A stretch of 64,000 nucleotides of DNA, taken from JAVKFF01 sp040226215. GTDB lineage: Bacteria; Pseudomonadota; Alphaproteobacteria; DSM-16000; Inquilinaceae. Shown here piece after piece: positions 25,303-36,203 of this stretch. Location of the stretch: contig JAVKFF010000122.1 in the NCBI GenBank assembly GCA_040226215.1, positions 89,137-153,136 on the forward strand. The letters are read 5' to 3'. The position numbers were made by a program, and so were the translations under genes. The stretch's first letter is position 1. Each line of letters begins with the position of its first letter. The notes under the pieces were generated by a model. That model was not told the origin of the DNA. It made no database searches and saw only the letters and a list, made by a program, of their open reading frames with translations.

Positions 25303-26222
25303 GTCCGGCCTCCATCCGCATAGGGCAGCAGGATGGCGTGGATGAAACGGTGCACCGGCGTGGCGATGCCGTGGCGCGCGCCGATGCGCTGCACCGCGCC
25401 GGACAGCCAGGGCAGCTCCAGCGGCTTGCCGCGCTCCAGATCCTCCTGCATGGAGGAGCGCATCTCCGCCGGCAGCGCCTCCACAAAGGCCAGCACCTGG
25501 TCCTTGGTGTCGGCCGGCAGCGCCACGCTCTCGGCCTTGGCGACGGCGATGGCTTCCGCCACCGCCTCGGCCAGGAGCTGGCGCAGCTCCGGCGTCGATC
25601 GGATGGTGCCGACATCGCTACGGGTCGCCGCGGTCAGCCCGCTATTGGCGGCCAGCAGCACGAACTTGCGCCAAAGCTCCACGCGGATGCCCTTCGTCGC
25701 CACGGCGTCGATGCCGGCCGCGTTCAGGGCCTCGGCCCAGGCGGTCGCGCGCTCCGAGGCCCGGCCGTCGAGCTCGCCATGCACGAAGCGCTGGAAGGTG
25801 CCGGTCTGACGGATCACGCCCGGCCGGTCGATGACGGCCGAGACATAGGCCACACCCCCCAGCACATTGCCGGCCGGCAGCGCCGTGGCCAGCAGCTCCG
25901 GCGCCTCGACCCCGTTGAGATAGGGCACCACCGCGGTGTCCTTGCCCACCAGGCCCGTACAGCGCCGCGCCGCCACCGCCGCGTCGCCCATCTTCACGGC
26001 GAAGGCGACCACGTCGACCGGGCCGATGGTCGCGGGATCGTCGGTCGCCTGGACGGTGTCCAGCGTGAGGTCGCCATTGGGGCTCAGCAGTTCCAGCCCG
26101 TCGCGCCGCAGCGCGTCGAGATGGGCGCCACGGGCGATGAAGTGCACGTCGTGGCCGGCCGCCGCCAGCCGGGCGCCGAGTACGCCGCCGACGCCGCCGG
26201 CTCCCATGATCGCGATCTTCAT
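25299..26222 (-). CDS. 2-dehydropantoate 2-reductase family protein
   Basis: A 307-aa NAD(P)-binding protein of the ketopantoate reductase family. The Rossmann motif MKIAIMGAGGVGGVLGARLA opens the protein. The catalytic Lys is in VELWRKFVLLAANSG near residue 181, and SSMQEDLERGKPLELPWLSG near 258 matches the C-terminal substrate motif. A role in pantothenate synthesis (panE) is possible. However, pairing with an MhpD-type hydratase suggests a paralogue acting on another 2-oxo acid, so no gene symbol is given. Confidence 0.82.
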   Translation of the reverse strand: MKIAIMGAGGVGGVLGARLAAAGHDVHFIARGAHLDALRRDGLELLSPNGDLTLDTVQATDDPATIGPVDVVAFAVKMGDAAVAARRCTGLVGKDTAVVPYLNGVEAPELLATALPAGNVLGGVAYVSAVIDRPGVIRQTGTFQRFVHGELDGRASERATAWAEALNAAGIDAVATKGIRVELWRKFVLLAANSGLTAATRSDVGTIRSTPELRQLLAEAVAEAIAVAKAESVALPADTKDQVLAFVEALPAEMRSSMQEDLERGKPLELPWLSGAVQRIGARHGIATPVHRFIHAILLPYADGGRT

Positions 26223-26259
26223 CGGCCCTCGATGCTCCTCGCTGCAGACCGCACCCGGC

Positions 26260-27462
26260 TCAGGTCAACTTCTCCGCCGCCTGGCGGATGCGCGTGCAGG
26301 CCTCCTTCAGCACCTCGGTCGCGGTGGCGTAGGAGATGCGGAAGAAGCCTTCCTTGCCGAAGGCCGAGCCCTGGACGACGGCCACCCGGCCTTCCTCCAG
26401 AAGATAGGTCGTGACGTCCGTGTCGTTGGCCAGCACCGCGCCCTTCGGCGTCTTGCGGCCGATCATGCCCTCGCAGGAGGGAAAGACGTAGAAGGCGCCC
26501 TCGGGCTTGTGACAATGGATGCCCGGCGCCTCGTTCAGCATGTCGACCACCATGTCGCGGCGGGCATGGAAGGCCCGGGCCCGCTCGGTGATGAAGTCCT
26601 GCGGTCCGTTCAGCGCCTCGACCGCCGCGTACTGGCTGATCGAGGTCGGGTTGGAGGTGGACTGGCTCTGCACCATGGCCATCGCCTTCACCAGCGGCTC
26701 CGGCCCCGCCGCGTAGCCGATGCGCCAGCCGGTCATCGCATAGGCCTTGGAGACGCCGTTCACGGTCAGCGTGCGGTCGTAAAGCTCCGGCGTCACCTGG
26801 GCCGGCGTGGTGAACTGGAAATCGTCGTAGACCAGGTGCTCGTACATGTCGTCCGTCATGACGTGCACATGGGGGTGGCGCTTCAGCACCTCGCCGATCG
26901 CCTTCAGCTCATCCGCCGTATAGGCCGCGCCGGTCGGGTTGTTGGGGGAGTTCAGGATCACCCACTTGGTCTTCGGCGTGATCGCCTTGTCCAGTTCTTC
27001 CGGCGGCACCTTGAAGCCGGTCTGCGAGGGGCAGTCGACGAAGACCGGCGTGCCGCCGGCCAGCAGCACCATGTCGGGATAGCTGACCCAGTAGGGTGCC
27101 AGGCAGACCACCTCGTCGCCGGGATCGAGCGTGGCGACGAGCGCGTTGTAGAGCACCTGCTTGCCGCCGGTGCCCACCGTCACCTGGCTCGGCTTGTAGC
27201 TGAGCGCGTTCTCCCGGGCGAACTTGTCGACGATGGCCTGCTTCAGTTCGGGAATGCCGTCGACGGCGGTGTACTTGGTCAGGCCGTCGCGGATGGCGCG
27301 GATGCCGGCTTCCTTGATGTTGTCCGGCGTGTCGAAGTCCGGCTCGCCCGCGCCCAGGCCGATGACGTCGACGCCCGCCGCCTTCAGCTCGCGCGCCTTC
27401 TGGCTGACCGCGATCGTCGGCGACGGCTTGATGCGGGCAAGGGACTGGGCAAGAAACGCCAT
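26260..27462 (-). CDS. aspC: Aspartate aminotransferase (class I, subgroup Ib)
   Basis: A 400-aa PLP enzyme that interconverts aspartate + 2-oxoglutarate and oxaloacetate + glutamate. IGLGAGEPDFDTPDNI, NSPNNPTGAAY, and the Schiff-base Lys in VNGVSKAYAMTGWRIGYAAG are diagnostic of alphaproteobacterial-type AspAT, some of which also transaminate prephenate. The N-terminus is in place at the ATG 27462. It is divergent from the sortase-substrate gene; 258 bases separate them. Confidence 0.92.
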   Translation of the reverse strand: MAFLAQSLARIKPSPTIAVSQKARELKAAGVDVIGLGAGEPDFDTPDNIKEAGIRAIRDGLTKYTAVDGIPELKQAIVDKFARENALSYKPSQVTVGTGGKQVLYNALVATLDPGDEVVCLAPYWVSYPDMVLLAGGTPVFVDCPSQTGFKVPPEELDKAITPKTKWVILNSPNNPTGAAYTADELKAIGEVLKRHPHVHVMTDDMYEHLVYDDFQFTTPAQVTPELYDRTLTVNGVSKAYAMTGWRIGYAAGPEPLVKAMAMVQSQSTSNPTSISQYAAVEALNGPQDFITERARAFHARRDMVVDMLNEAPGIHCHKPEGAFYVFPSCEGMIGRKTPKGAVLANDTDVTTYLLEEGRVAVVQGSAFGKEGFFRISYATATEVLKEACTRIRQAAEKLT

Positions 27463-27720
27463 GGTCGGATTTCCTCGAGGACTGGGTCGCGCGGGGGCGG
27501 CGGAGCGGGCGACGAACGCCGGGTTCGAAAACTAGCCCTAGCAAGGATGGGGCGCAATGGGCCCTGCCGTGGCCTCAACGCTGCCCCGCCGAGGCCGCAA
27601 TTGCGCGGCCCCGGCCACAGTCTGCCGGAAATCACCCCAATACGGACCCACCCCCGCCGCTCCGCGCGAGAAAGCTGGGCCTCTCTGCTACCGACATCGT
27701 CATCAGGGGAGGCTCCAGCC

Positions 27721-29994
27721 ATGACACGCAGCGGTTCGCTCGACAAGTCCGCCTGGGACATCGTCCAGGCCCTGACCGCGCTGCGCGCGCTGGTCGTCTT
27801 CCTTGCCGCCCTCGTCGGCATGTGGGCCATCGGCACCGTCGCCGCCGCCCTGGCGGAGGTGGGCGAGACCGGTCAGCCGGTGGAGGTCCCTTACGACGTG
27901 ATGGACGATGGCGGCCTCTTCCTGCCCTCGGAGCGCCCCGGCTACGTGGTGCCCGCCACCACGGTGGCCAGCGACGTCGCCATCGACGTTTCCGGCATGG
28001 TCGCCCGGGCGCGGGTCAGCCAGACCTTCGTCAACCCGACCGACCGCTGGATGGAGGGCGTCTACGTCTTCCCGCTGCCGGAGAACGCCGCGGTCGACCG
28101 CCTGCGCCTGGTCTTCGACGACCGCGTGGTCGAGGGCATGATCATGGAGCGTGAGGCAGCCCGGGAGGCCTACGAGACCGCGCGGGACGCCGGTCAGCGG
28201 GCCAGCCTGGTCAGCCAGGAGCGGCCGAACATCTTCACCAACGCCGTCGCCAACATCCCGCCGGGCGGGTCGATCACCGTGGAACTCGAATACCAGCAGT
28301 CGCTGGCCTTCGCCGACGGTGCCTTCCAGCTGCGCTTCCCGATGGTGATCATGCCGCGCTACATCCCCGGCACGCCGGTCTCGCCCGATGCCGGCCTCGA
28401 CCTGGGATCGGGCTGGAGCCGCGACACCGACCAGGTCCCCGACGCCAGCCGCGTCACGCCGCCTGTCGCGCTGCCGGGCGGCGCACCGATCAACCCGGTG
28501 TCGCTGACGATCGAACTCGACCCCGGCTTCCCGGTCGCCGACATCGAGAGCCCGTTCCACAATGTCACCGTGACGCCGCTCGCCGACAGCCGCTACCGCG
28601 TCGCGCTCGCCGCCGGCCAGACCTTCGCCACCCGCGACTTCGAGCTCGTCTGGCGGCCGCAGCCGCTGGCCGTGCCGACGCTGGGCGTCTTCCAGGAAAC
28701 CGTCGGCGCGTGGGACCACTACCTCGTCATGCTGATGGCGCCGGCCGCGGAGGCCGGGATCGACCGGCCGCGCGAGGTGATCTTCATCATCGACCGGTCG
28801 GGCTCCATGGCCGGCGACAGCATCGTCCAGGCCCGCGAGGCGCTGCACTACGCCCTCGACCGGCTGGGACCGGAGGACCGCTTCAACATCATCGCCTTCG
28901 ACGACGAGGCCACCCAGCTCTGGGACGGCGCCCGCGAGGCCACCGCCAACGCCATCGATCGCGGCCACCGTTTCGTCGACCAGCTGACCGCCGATGGCGG
29001 CACGGAGATGGCCGCGGCCCTCGACCTCGCGCTCGACGGCAACACCGAGAGCGACCGGCTGCGCCAGATCGTCTTCATCACCGACGGCGCGGTGGGCAAC
29101 GAGGCGGCGCTGTTCTCGATGATCCACGACCGGCTGGCCGACAGCCGCCTGTTCACGGTCGGCATCGGCTCCGCGCCCAACAGCTTCTTCATGACCGAGG
29201 CGGCGGAGATCGGCCGCGGCGCCTTCACCTATATCGGTTCGACCCGCCAAGTGGCCGAGCGCATGGCCTCTCTGTTCGAGCGGCTGGAGGCGCCGGCCCT
29301 GACCGATGTCGAGATCACCTTCGACGGCGCCGGCCGGGCGGAGATCTACCCGGCCATCGCGCCCGACGTCTATGTCGGGGAGCCGGTGGTGGTGACCGCC
29401 CGGCTGCCGCGCGGCAGCGCCGGCAGCCTGCTGGTCACCGGCCGCCGCGACGGCCAGGCCTGGGGCGAGACGGTGCGTCTCGACGGCGCAACGGCACCCG
29501 GCGTCGCCGCCCTGTGGGCCGGCGACAAGATCACCGCCTTCGAGCGCCAGCGCTATCGCGGCGCGGATCCCGAAAGCGTGCGCCGCTCGATCATCCAGAC
29601 CGCGCTCGCCTACCGGCTGGTCAACGAATACACCAGCCTGGTCGCCATCGACGACGAGGTCGTGCGGCCGCCGGAGGAGACCATCGCCAGCGAGACCGTG
29701 GCGACCAACGCGCCCGACGGCACGGAAATGGAGCTGGTCCTCGGCCCGGTGATGCCGGACCAGGCCTTCCAGCCGGCCGAGCCGCTCGGCCAGCCAACCA
29801 GCCTGGCGGCCATCCGCAACATGGCGACCACCGGCTCCGTCACCATCGCCCAGTTGCCGGCCACCGCCACGTCGGCGCCGATCAACTGGCTGTTCGGCAT
29901 CGCCTCGCTGGTCATCGCCACGCTGCTCCTGATGCTGGCGGCCCGGCGCCGGCGGATGCGCCACGTGATCAGCGATCTCGGGGCCGTGCGGTGA
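27721..29994 (+). CDS. VIT/vWA-domain protein, dedicated target of marine-proteobacterial sortase
   Basis: A 757-aa envelope protein. Residues ~20-45 are a membrane/signal segment. A VIT domain (~60-200) contains VSQTFVNPTDRWMEGVYVFPLP. A von Willebrand A domain (~340-520) has a complete MIDAS start IIDRSGSMAGDS and later FITDGAVGNE. The C-terminus shows a sorting signal: LPATA at residues 712-716, a ~20-residue hydrophobic helix and the basic tail RRRRMR. This domain order matches the known marine-proteobacterial sortase target family. GGGGAGG lies nine bases before the ATG. The stop overlaps the sortase GTG (GTGA). It may bind other surface or matrix proteins after anchoring; the ligand is unknown. 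Confidence 0.92.
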   Translation: MTRSGSLDKSAWDIVQALTALRALVVFLAALVGMWAIGTVAAALAEVGETGQPVEVPYDVMDDGGLFLPSERPGYVVPATTVASDVAIDVSGMVARARVSQTFVNPTDRWMEGVYVFPLPENAAVDRLRLVFDDRVVEGMIMEREAAREAYETARDAGQRASLVSQERPNIFTNAVANIPPGGSITVELEYQQSLAFADGAFQLRFPMVIMPRYIPGTPVSPDAGLDLGSGWSRDTDQVPDASRVTPPVALPGGAPINPVSLTIELDPGFPVADIESPFHNVTVTPLADSRYRVALAAGQTFATRDFELVWRPQPLAVPTLGVFQETVGAWDHYLVMLMAPAAEAGIDRPREVIFIIDRSGSMAGDSIVQAREALHYALDRLGPEDRFNIIAFDDEATQLWDGAREATANAIDRGHRFVDQLTADGGTEMAAALDLALDGNTESDRLRQIVFITDGAVGNEAALFSMIHDRLADSRLFTVGIGSAPNSFFMTEAAEIGRGAFTYIGSTRQVAERMASLFERLEAPALTDVEITFDGAGRAEIYPAIAPDVYVGEPVVVTARLPRGSAGSLLVTGRRDGQAWGETVRLDGATAPGVAALWAGDKITAFERQRYRGADPESVRRSIIQTALAYRLVNEYTSLVAIDDEVVRPPEETIASETVATNAPDGTEMELVLGPVMPDQAFQPAEPLGQPTSLAAIRNMATTGSVTIAQLPATATSAPINWLFGIASLVIATLLLMLAARRRRMRHVISDLGAVR

Positions 29995-30608
29995 GGGCGC
30001 GCGGTCGCATCAGGGCGCGGCCGCGCGTGGGGGGAGGATGGTGGCGCCGCTGGCCCCTGTGGGTCGCGGCGCCCCTCTTCGCGCTCGGCGGCTGGCAGAT
30101 CGGCGCCGCCGTGGCCATCGAGGCCAAGGCGAGCCTCGCCCAGTACCTGCTGCAGCGCGCCAGGGACCGCACCCTGTCCGGCGAGGCGGAAGTCAGGCCC
30201 TGGCCCTGGGCGGACACCTGGCCGGTCGCCCGCCTCAGCGTGCCGGAGCGCGGCGTCGACCTGATCGTGCTGGCCGGCGGCCATGGCGAGGCGCTGGCCT
30301 TCGGGCCCGGCCTGCTGCCGCAGTCGAGCCCGACGGGCGGCCCCGGCCTGACCATCATCTCCGGGCATCGCGACACCCATTTCCGCTTCCTCGCCGAGCT
30401 CGAGCCCGGCGACGGCGTGATGCTGGAGACCGCCGACGGCCTGTCGCAGTCCTTCACCGTCGGCGGCAGCGTGGTGGTCGACTACCGCGACGTTTCCCTG
30501 GCCGTGCCGCGGGATGGGCGCATGCTGACCCTGGTCACCTGCTACCCCTTCGACGCGCTCGATCCCGGCGGTCCGGAGCGCTACCTGGTCTCCGCCATGG
30601 CCAACTGA
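29991..30608 (+). CDS. Class GN (marine proteobacterial) sortase
   Basis: A 205-aa transpeptidase with one N-terminal membrane helix (WPLWVAAPLFALGGWQIGAA). The catalytic triad is visible: His in ISGHRDTHFRFL at ~123, Cys in LTLVTCYPF at ~183 and Arg in PERYLVSA near the end. It should cleave the LPATA motif of the protein encoded immediately upstream and join it to an as yet unknown envelope acceptor. The GTG start lies inside the upstream stop codon (GTGA overlap), ensuring co-expression of enzyme and substrate. Confidence 0.92.
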   Translation: MRARGRIRARPRVGGGWWRRWPLWVAAPLFALGGWQIGAAVAIEAKASLAQYLLQRARDRTLSGEAEVRPWPWADTWPVARLSVPERGVDLIVLAGGHGEALAFGPGLLPQSSPTGGPGLTIISGHRDTHFRFLAELEPGDGVMLETADGLSQSFTVGGSVVVDYRDVSLAVPRDGRMLTLVTCYPFDALDPGGPERYLVSAMAN

Positions 30609-30737
30609 ACCGCACCGGCCCGAATACGCGTCCCTCGCCGCACTGTTTCATATGATCGCGCTTCCCGTTCTCGTGAACGGCGCCCGCCAAGGACGGACTT
30701 GCGCGAAAGCGGGCGTCGCGCGCACCATCCGGGGGCC

Positions 30738-31007
30738 ATGGCCGATATCCACTTCACGCCGCAGCTCGAGCGCTTCCTCGCCTGCCCGCCGGCCACGGTG
30801 GCGGGCGAGACGGTGGCGGACGTGCTGCACCGCCTGTTCGACGACCGGCCGCGCCTCAGATCCTACATCCTCGACGATCAGGACCGGTTGCGGCGGCACG
30901 TCGCCGTCTTCGTCAACGGCCGGCCGCTGAAAGATCGCATCCGCCTCAGCGACAAGGTCGGCCCGCGCGACCGCATCGACGTGCTGCAGGCGCTCTCGGG
31001 AGGTTGA
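30738..31007 (+). CDS. ThiS/MoaD-like beta-grasp protein
   Basis: An 89-aa ubiquitin-like protein. The pattern of a short domain with VFVNGRPLKDRIRLSDKVGPRDRIDVLQALSGG, ending in Gly-Gly, is that of MoaD/ThiS sulfur carriers, whose C-terminal glycine is adenylated and thiocarboxylated. No ThiF/MoeB-type activating enzyme, ThiG or MoaE is adjacent; a BNR-repeat protein gene follows six bases later. A second, typical MoaD is encoded at 41.1 kb, so this copy probably has another role. Confidence 0.8.
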   Translation: MADIHFTPQLERFLACPPATVAGETVADVLHRLFDDRPRLRSYILDDQDRLRRHVAVFVNGRPLKDRIRLSDKVGPRDRIDVLQALSGG

Positions 31008-31013
31008 TCCATC

Positions 31014-32081
31014 ATGTCCGACACCATCCTCGTGGCCAGCCGCAAGGGCCTGCTCACCCTCGACGCCTGGTCCGGCGCGCTCGAGGACATCGCCTTTCGC
31101 GCCGACCCGGTCTCCGCCGTGCTCGACGACCCGCGCGACGGCAGCCGCTACGCCGCCCTCAAGCTCGGCCATTTCGGCGTCAAGCTGCACCGCCGCGACC
31201 CGGACGGCGCCTGGAAGGAGGTCGCCGTGCCGGTGCTGCCGAAAGGCGACGCCGAAGACGCGCCCAGCCTGGAGATGATCTGGACCATGGAGACCGGCGG
31301 CGCCGACCAGCCCGGCACGCTGTGGGCCGGCACCCTGCCGGCCGCCCTCTTCCGCTCCGACGACCGCGGCGAGAGCTGGCGGATCGTCGAGAGCCTGTGG
31401 GACCTGCCGGAGCGGCCGAAATGGTTCGGCGGCGGCTACGACCATGCCGGCATCCACTCCCTGCTGGTCGACCCGCGCGACCCGGACCGGCTGACCATCG
31501 GCATCTCCTGCGGCGGCATCTGGCGTTCGGCCGATGCCGGGCGGTCCTGGCGGGTCGCCGGCAAGGGCCTGGTCGCCGACTACATGCCGCCCGAGCAGAA
31601 GGAGGACCCGAACATCCAGGACCCGCACCGGCTGCACGCCTCGGCCGCCGATCCCGACGTGGTCTGGTGCCAGCATCACAACGGCATCTTCCGGTCCACA
31701 GACGGCGGCGACAGCTTCGAGCGCCTGCACGCCCCGGTCAGCAGCTTCGGCTTCGCCGTGGTGGCCGACCCCAACGACCCGGGCACCGCCTGGTTCGCCC
31801 CGGCGGAGAAGGACGAGCGGCGCATCCCGGTGGAGCAGCGCTTCATCGTCAACCGCGCGCGCCAGGGCGGCAAGGCCTGGGACAGCTTCGACGAAGGCCT
31901 GCCGCAGCCCCCCGCCTTCGACCTCGTCTACCGCCACGCCATGGACATCAGCCGCGACGGCGCCCTGATCGCCATGGGCTCGACCACCGGTTCGCTCTGG
32001 CTCGGCGAGGAGGGCGGCTCGCGCTGGCGCCAGCTCTCCGCCAATTTGCCGCCGATCGCCCAGGTGGCGTTCGGGAAGTAA
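31014..32081 (+). CDS. BNR-repeat beta-propeller protein (exo-alpha-sialidase-like)
   Basis: A 355-aa protein with at least three BNR/Asp-box repeats: FRSDDRGESW near residue 118, WRSADAGRSW near 173 and FRSTDGGDSF near 223, plus weaker copies. It should fold as a beta propeller. No signal peptide is present, so it is probably cytoplasmic and not a classical secreted sialidase; catalytic sialidase residues were not identified. It forms a two-gene unit with the ThiS/MoaD-like gene just upstream. Function unknown. Confidence 0.8.
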   Translation: MSDTILVASRKGLLTLDAWSGALEDIAFRADPVSAVLDDPRDGSRYAALKLGHFGVKLHRRDPDGAWKEVAVPVLPKGDAEDAPSLEMIWTMETGGADQPGTLWAGTLPAALFRSDDRGESWRIVESLWDLPERPKWFGGGYDHAGIHSLLVDPRDPDRLTIGISCGGIWRSADAGRSWRVAGKGLVADYMPPEQKEDPNIQDPHRLHASAADPDVVWCQHHNGIFRSTDGGDSFERLHAPVSSFGFAVVADPNDPGTAWFAPAEKDERRIPVEQRFIVNRARQGGKAWDSFDEGLPQPPAFDLVYRHAMDISRDGALIAMGSTTGSLWLGEEGGSRWRQLSANLPPIAQVAFGK

Positions 32082-32257
32082 CAGCAGCCATCCGGCTGAC
32101 CAAGGATGATGGGAGGCGTGGGTACTCGCAATAGCCGTGAGCCAAGGGCAACGACGACTCGCTGCCCATGTCAGCTGCCCATGTCATAAATTGGTCGTTT
32201 CAACTATGTTCTAAAGTATGCTATTTTCGCGGCGACGTGAGTTTGGAGGACGACGAA

Positions 32258-32425
32258 ATGCAACGATTGCTGGTCGCCGCTTCCGTTTTCTTGGCGACCT
32301 TAACCGTGAGCGCCACAGCGGACGCCTTTGTCCGGTGCATCAGCTTCACTCATGTGCACCACGGGTTCACAACCGTCTGCTCGGAGGACGGTCGCGTTAT
32401 CAGCATCATCCACCAGTATCCCTGA
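32258..32425 (+). CDS. Small secreted protein of unknown function (55 aa)
   Basis: Start ATG 32258 is preceded by GGAGG at eight bases. Residues 1-23 form a clear Sec signal peptide (MQRLLVAASVFLATLTVSAT, then ADA). The mature part of ~32 residues has two Cys (RCISF and TVCSEDG), enough for one disulfide, and several His. No family is recognised. It stands alone between the BNR gene and uvrB. Confidence 0.6.
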   Translation: MQRLLVAASVFLATLTVSATADAFVRCISFTHVHHGFTTVCSEDGRVISIIHQYP

Positions 32426-32679
32426 CGGCAGTTTCCCAAGGACTGCTGGGTCGGTGAGTTGCCGACACCGGCGATAGCAAGAATATTCATCCGTCACCGA
32501 ACCGGTTCGACTCGTCGGTCGGTCGCGCCGAATGGTGCCGTTCGGTGAGGAGAATGGAAGCCGTTTCGCGATATCTCGGCGGAGAGGATTGGGCGCCACA
32601 CGTCACTCCTGACACCTGCTGACAGTAGTGTCGCCGCGGCCCTCTGGAACCGGACCCCGGCGAGGCGATATAAGGGGGC
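32426..32679. other. Intergenic region upstream of uvrB
   Basis: No gene is supported. It has lower GC than its flanks. A perfect 12-bp palindrome CGAACCGGTTCG lies at 32498-32509. The alphaproteobacterial SOS box GTTC-N7-GTTC was looked for and not found. Confidence 0.4.
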
Positions 32680-34920
<2,241 letters not shown>

Positions 34921-35156
34921 TGCCCCTTTAACCCTACAAACTTTCCGCCATATAGAATTACGGGCCGCGGTCGGCTCGCGGGCTTGGCCGCGTCCCTCGA
35001 TCCCTGGGTCAGCCATTCCCGGCACCCGCGTCTCCTCCGTGACGACCGCCGAGCGGGATCGCTCCGGCGGCGCCGTCGTGTCGGGGACCTTCGATGACGA
35101 ACCGCAGCCGGTGACGGTACCGATGGCCTTCCGACCTCCCCGACAAGGACGATCCC
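34921..35156. other. Intergenic region between uvrB and the exchanger gene
   Basis: 236 bases with no supported gene or clear terminator. The part near 34930-34960 is A/T-rich. AAGGA at ~35145 is the ribosome site for the GTG start of the next gene. Confidence 0.35.
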
Positions 35157-36149
35157 GTGCTCGTTGACGGTGTCCTGCTCCTCGTCGGGTTCGTCCTGCT
35201 CATCGTCGGCGCGGACTATCTCGTCCGCGGCGCCGTCTCGATCGCCGAGCGCCTTGGCGTCTCGCCGCTGATCATCGGCCTCACCATCGTCGCCTGCGGC
35301 ACCTCCCTGCCGGAGCTCGTCGTCTCGGTGCGGGCGACCCTCGCCGGATCGGCGCCGCTGGCCATCGGCAACGTCGTGGGCTCCAACATCTGCAACATCC
35401 TGCTGATCCTGGGTACCGCCGCCCTGCTGGCGCCGCTGCGCTGCGACCGCGTGGTGCTGCTGCGCGACGGCTCGATGATGCTGATCGCCACCGCCTATTT
35501 CGCCGGCGCCACCCTGGTCGGCGGCTACGGGCCGGCCTACGGCATCGTCGCCATCCTCGGCCTCACCGGCGCCATGCTGTTCTCCTACTGGCACGACAAG
35601 CGCAGCGGCGATGACCTGCACCAGCTCGAGGCCGAGGAGGTCTCGCCCATCCAGGGCTCCTGGGCGCTGCTGATCCTCGCCGTCGTTCTCGGCCTCGCCG
35701 GCGTGATCGGCGGCGCGGAACTGCTGGTCGAGAGCGCCGTCTCGATCGCCCGTGGCGTCGGCGTGTCGGAGGAGGTGATCGGCCTGACCCTGGTCGCCTT
35801 CGGCACCTCCGTGCCGGAGCTGGCGACCACCGTCGTGGCGGCGATCCGTCGCCACGCCGACGTGGCCATCGGCAACGTGCTGGGCTCCAACCTGTTCAAC
35901 CTGCTGGGTATCCTCGGCGTCACCAGCCTGATCGACATCATCCCCACGCCGCCGGCAACCGCCGCCTTCGACGTCTGGGTGCTGATCGCGGTCAGCGTGC
36001 TGATGATCGTTTTCATGCGCACGGGCTGGCGCCTCGGCCGCCGCGAGGGCGCGGTCCTGGTCGTGCTCTACGTCGTCTTCGTCATCGCCCAGTTCCTCGG
36101 CATTGGCCAGATGATGGTGGAGGAGGTCGGGCCTGTCGTGATCACCTGA
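35157..36149 (+). CDS. Calcium/sodium antiporter (YrbG/CaCA family)
   Basis: A 330-aa membrane protein with two homologous halves. Alpha-1 GLTIVACGTSLPELVVSV plus AIGNVVGSNICN and alpha-2 GLTLVAFGTSVPELATTV plus AIGNVLGSNLFN carry the ion-binding Glu and Asn residues of Na+/Ca2+ exchangers. Ten hydrophobic helices can be counted. A hydrophilic loop between the halves holds SYWHDKRSGDDLHQLEAEE. Start is GTG 35157, seven bases after AAGGA. It should export Ca2+ in exchange for Na+ or H+. Confidence 0.9.
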   Translation: MLVDGVLLLVGFVLLIVGADYLVRGAVSIAERLGVSPLIIGLTIVACGTSLPELVVSVRATLAGSAPLAIGNVVGSNICNILLILGTAALLAPLRCDRVVLLRDGSMMLIATAYFAGATLVGGYGPAYGIVAILGLTGAMLFSYWHDKRSGDDLHQLEAEEVSPIQGSWALLILAVVLGLAGVIGGAELLVESAVSIARGVGVSEEVIGLTLVAFGTSVPELATTVVAAIRRHADVAIGNVLGSNLFNLLGILGVTSLIDIIPTPPATAAFDVWVLIAVSVLMIVFMRTGWRLGRREGAVLVVLYVVFVIAQFLGIGQMMVEEVGPVVIT

Positions 36150-36203
36150 CGCCCCCACGCCGCCACTGGCGAAGCGCGCATCTTTGCCCTAAGTCTCGTG
36201 CCC

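Noticed and set aside
27515..27540. GGTTCGAAA resembling a tRNA T-loop
   Set aside because: The flanking bases do not form a T-arm or acceptor stem, and no cloverleaf can be built.
27703..29964. 753-codon minus-strand frame opposite the VIT/vWA gene
   Set aside because: Antisense shadow; the plus-strand product has full VIT, vWA and sorting-signal features.
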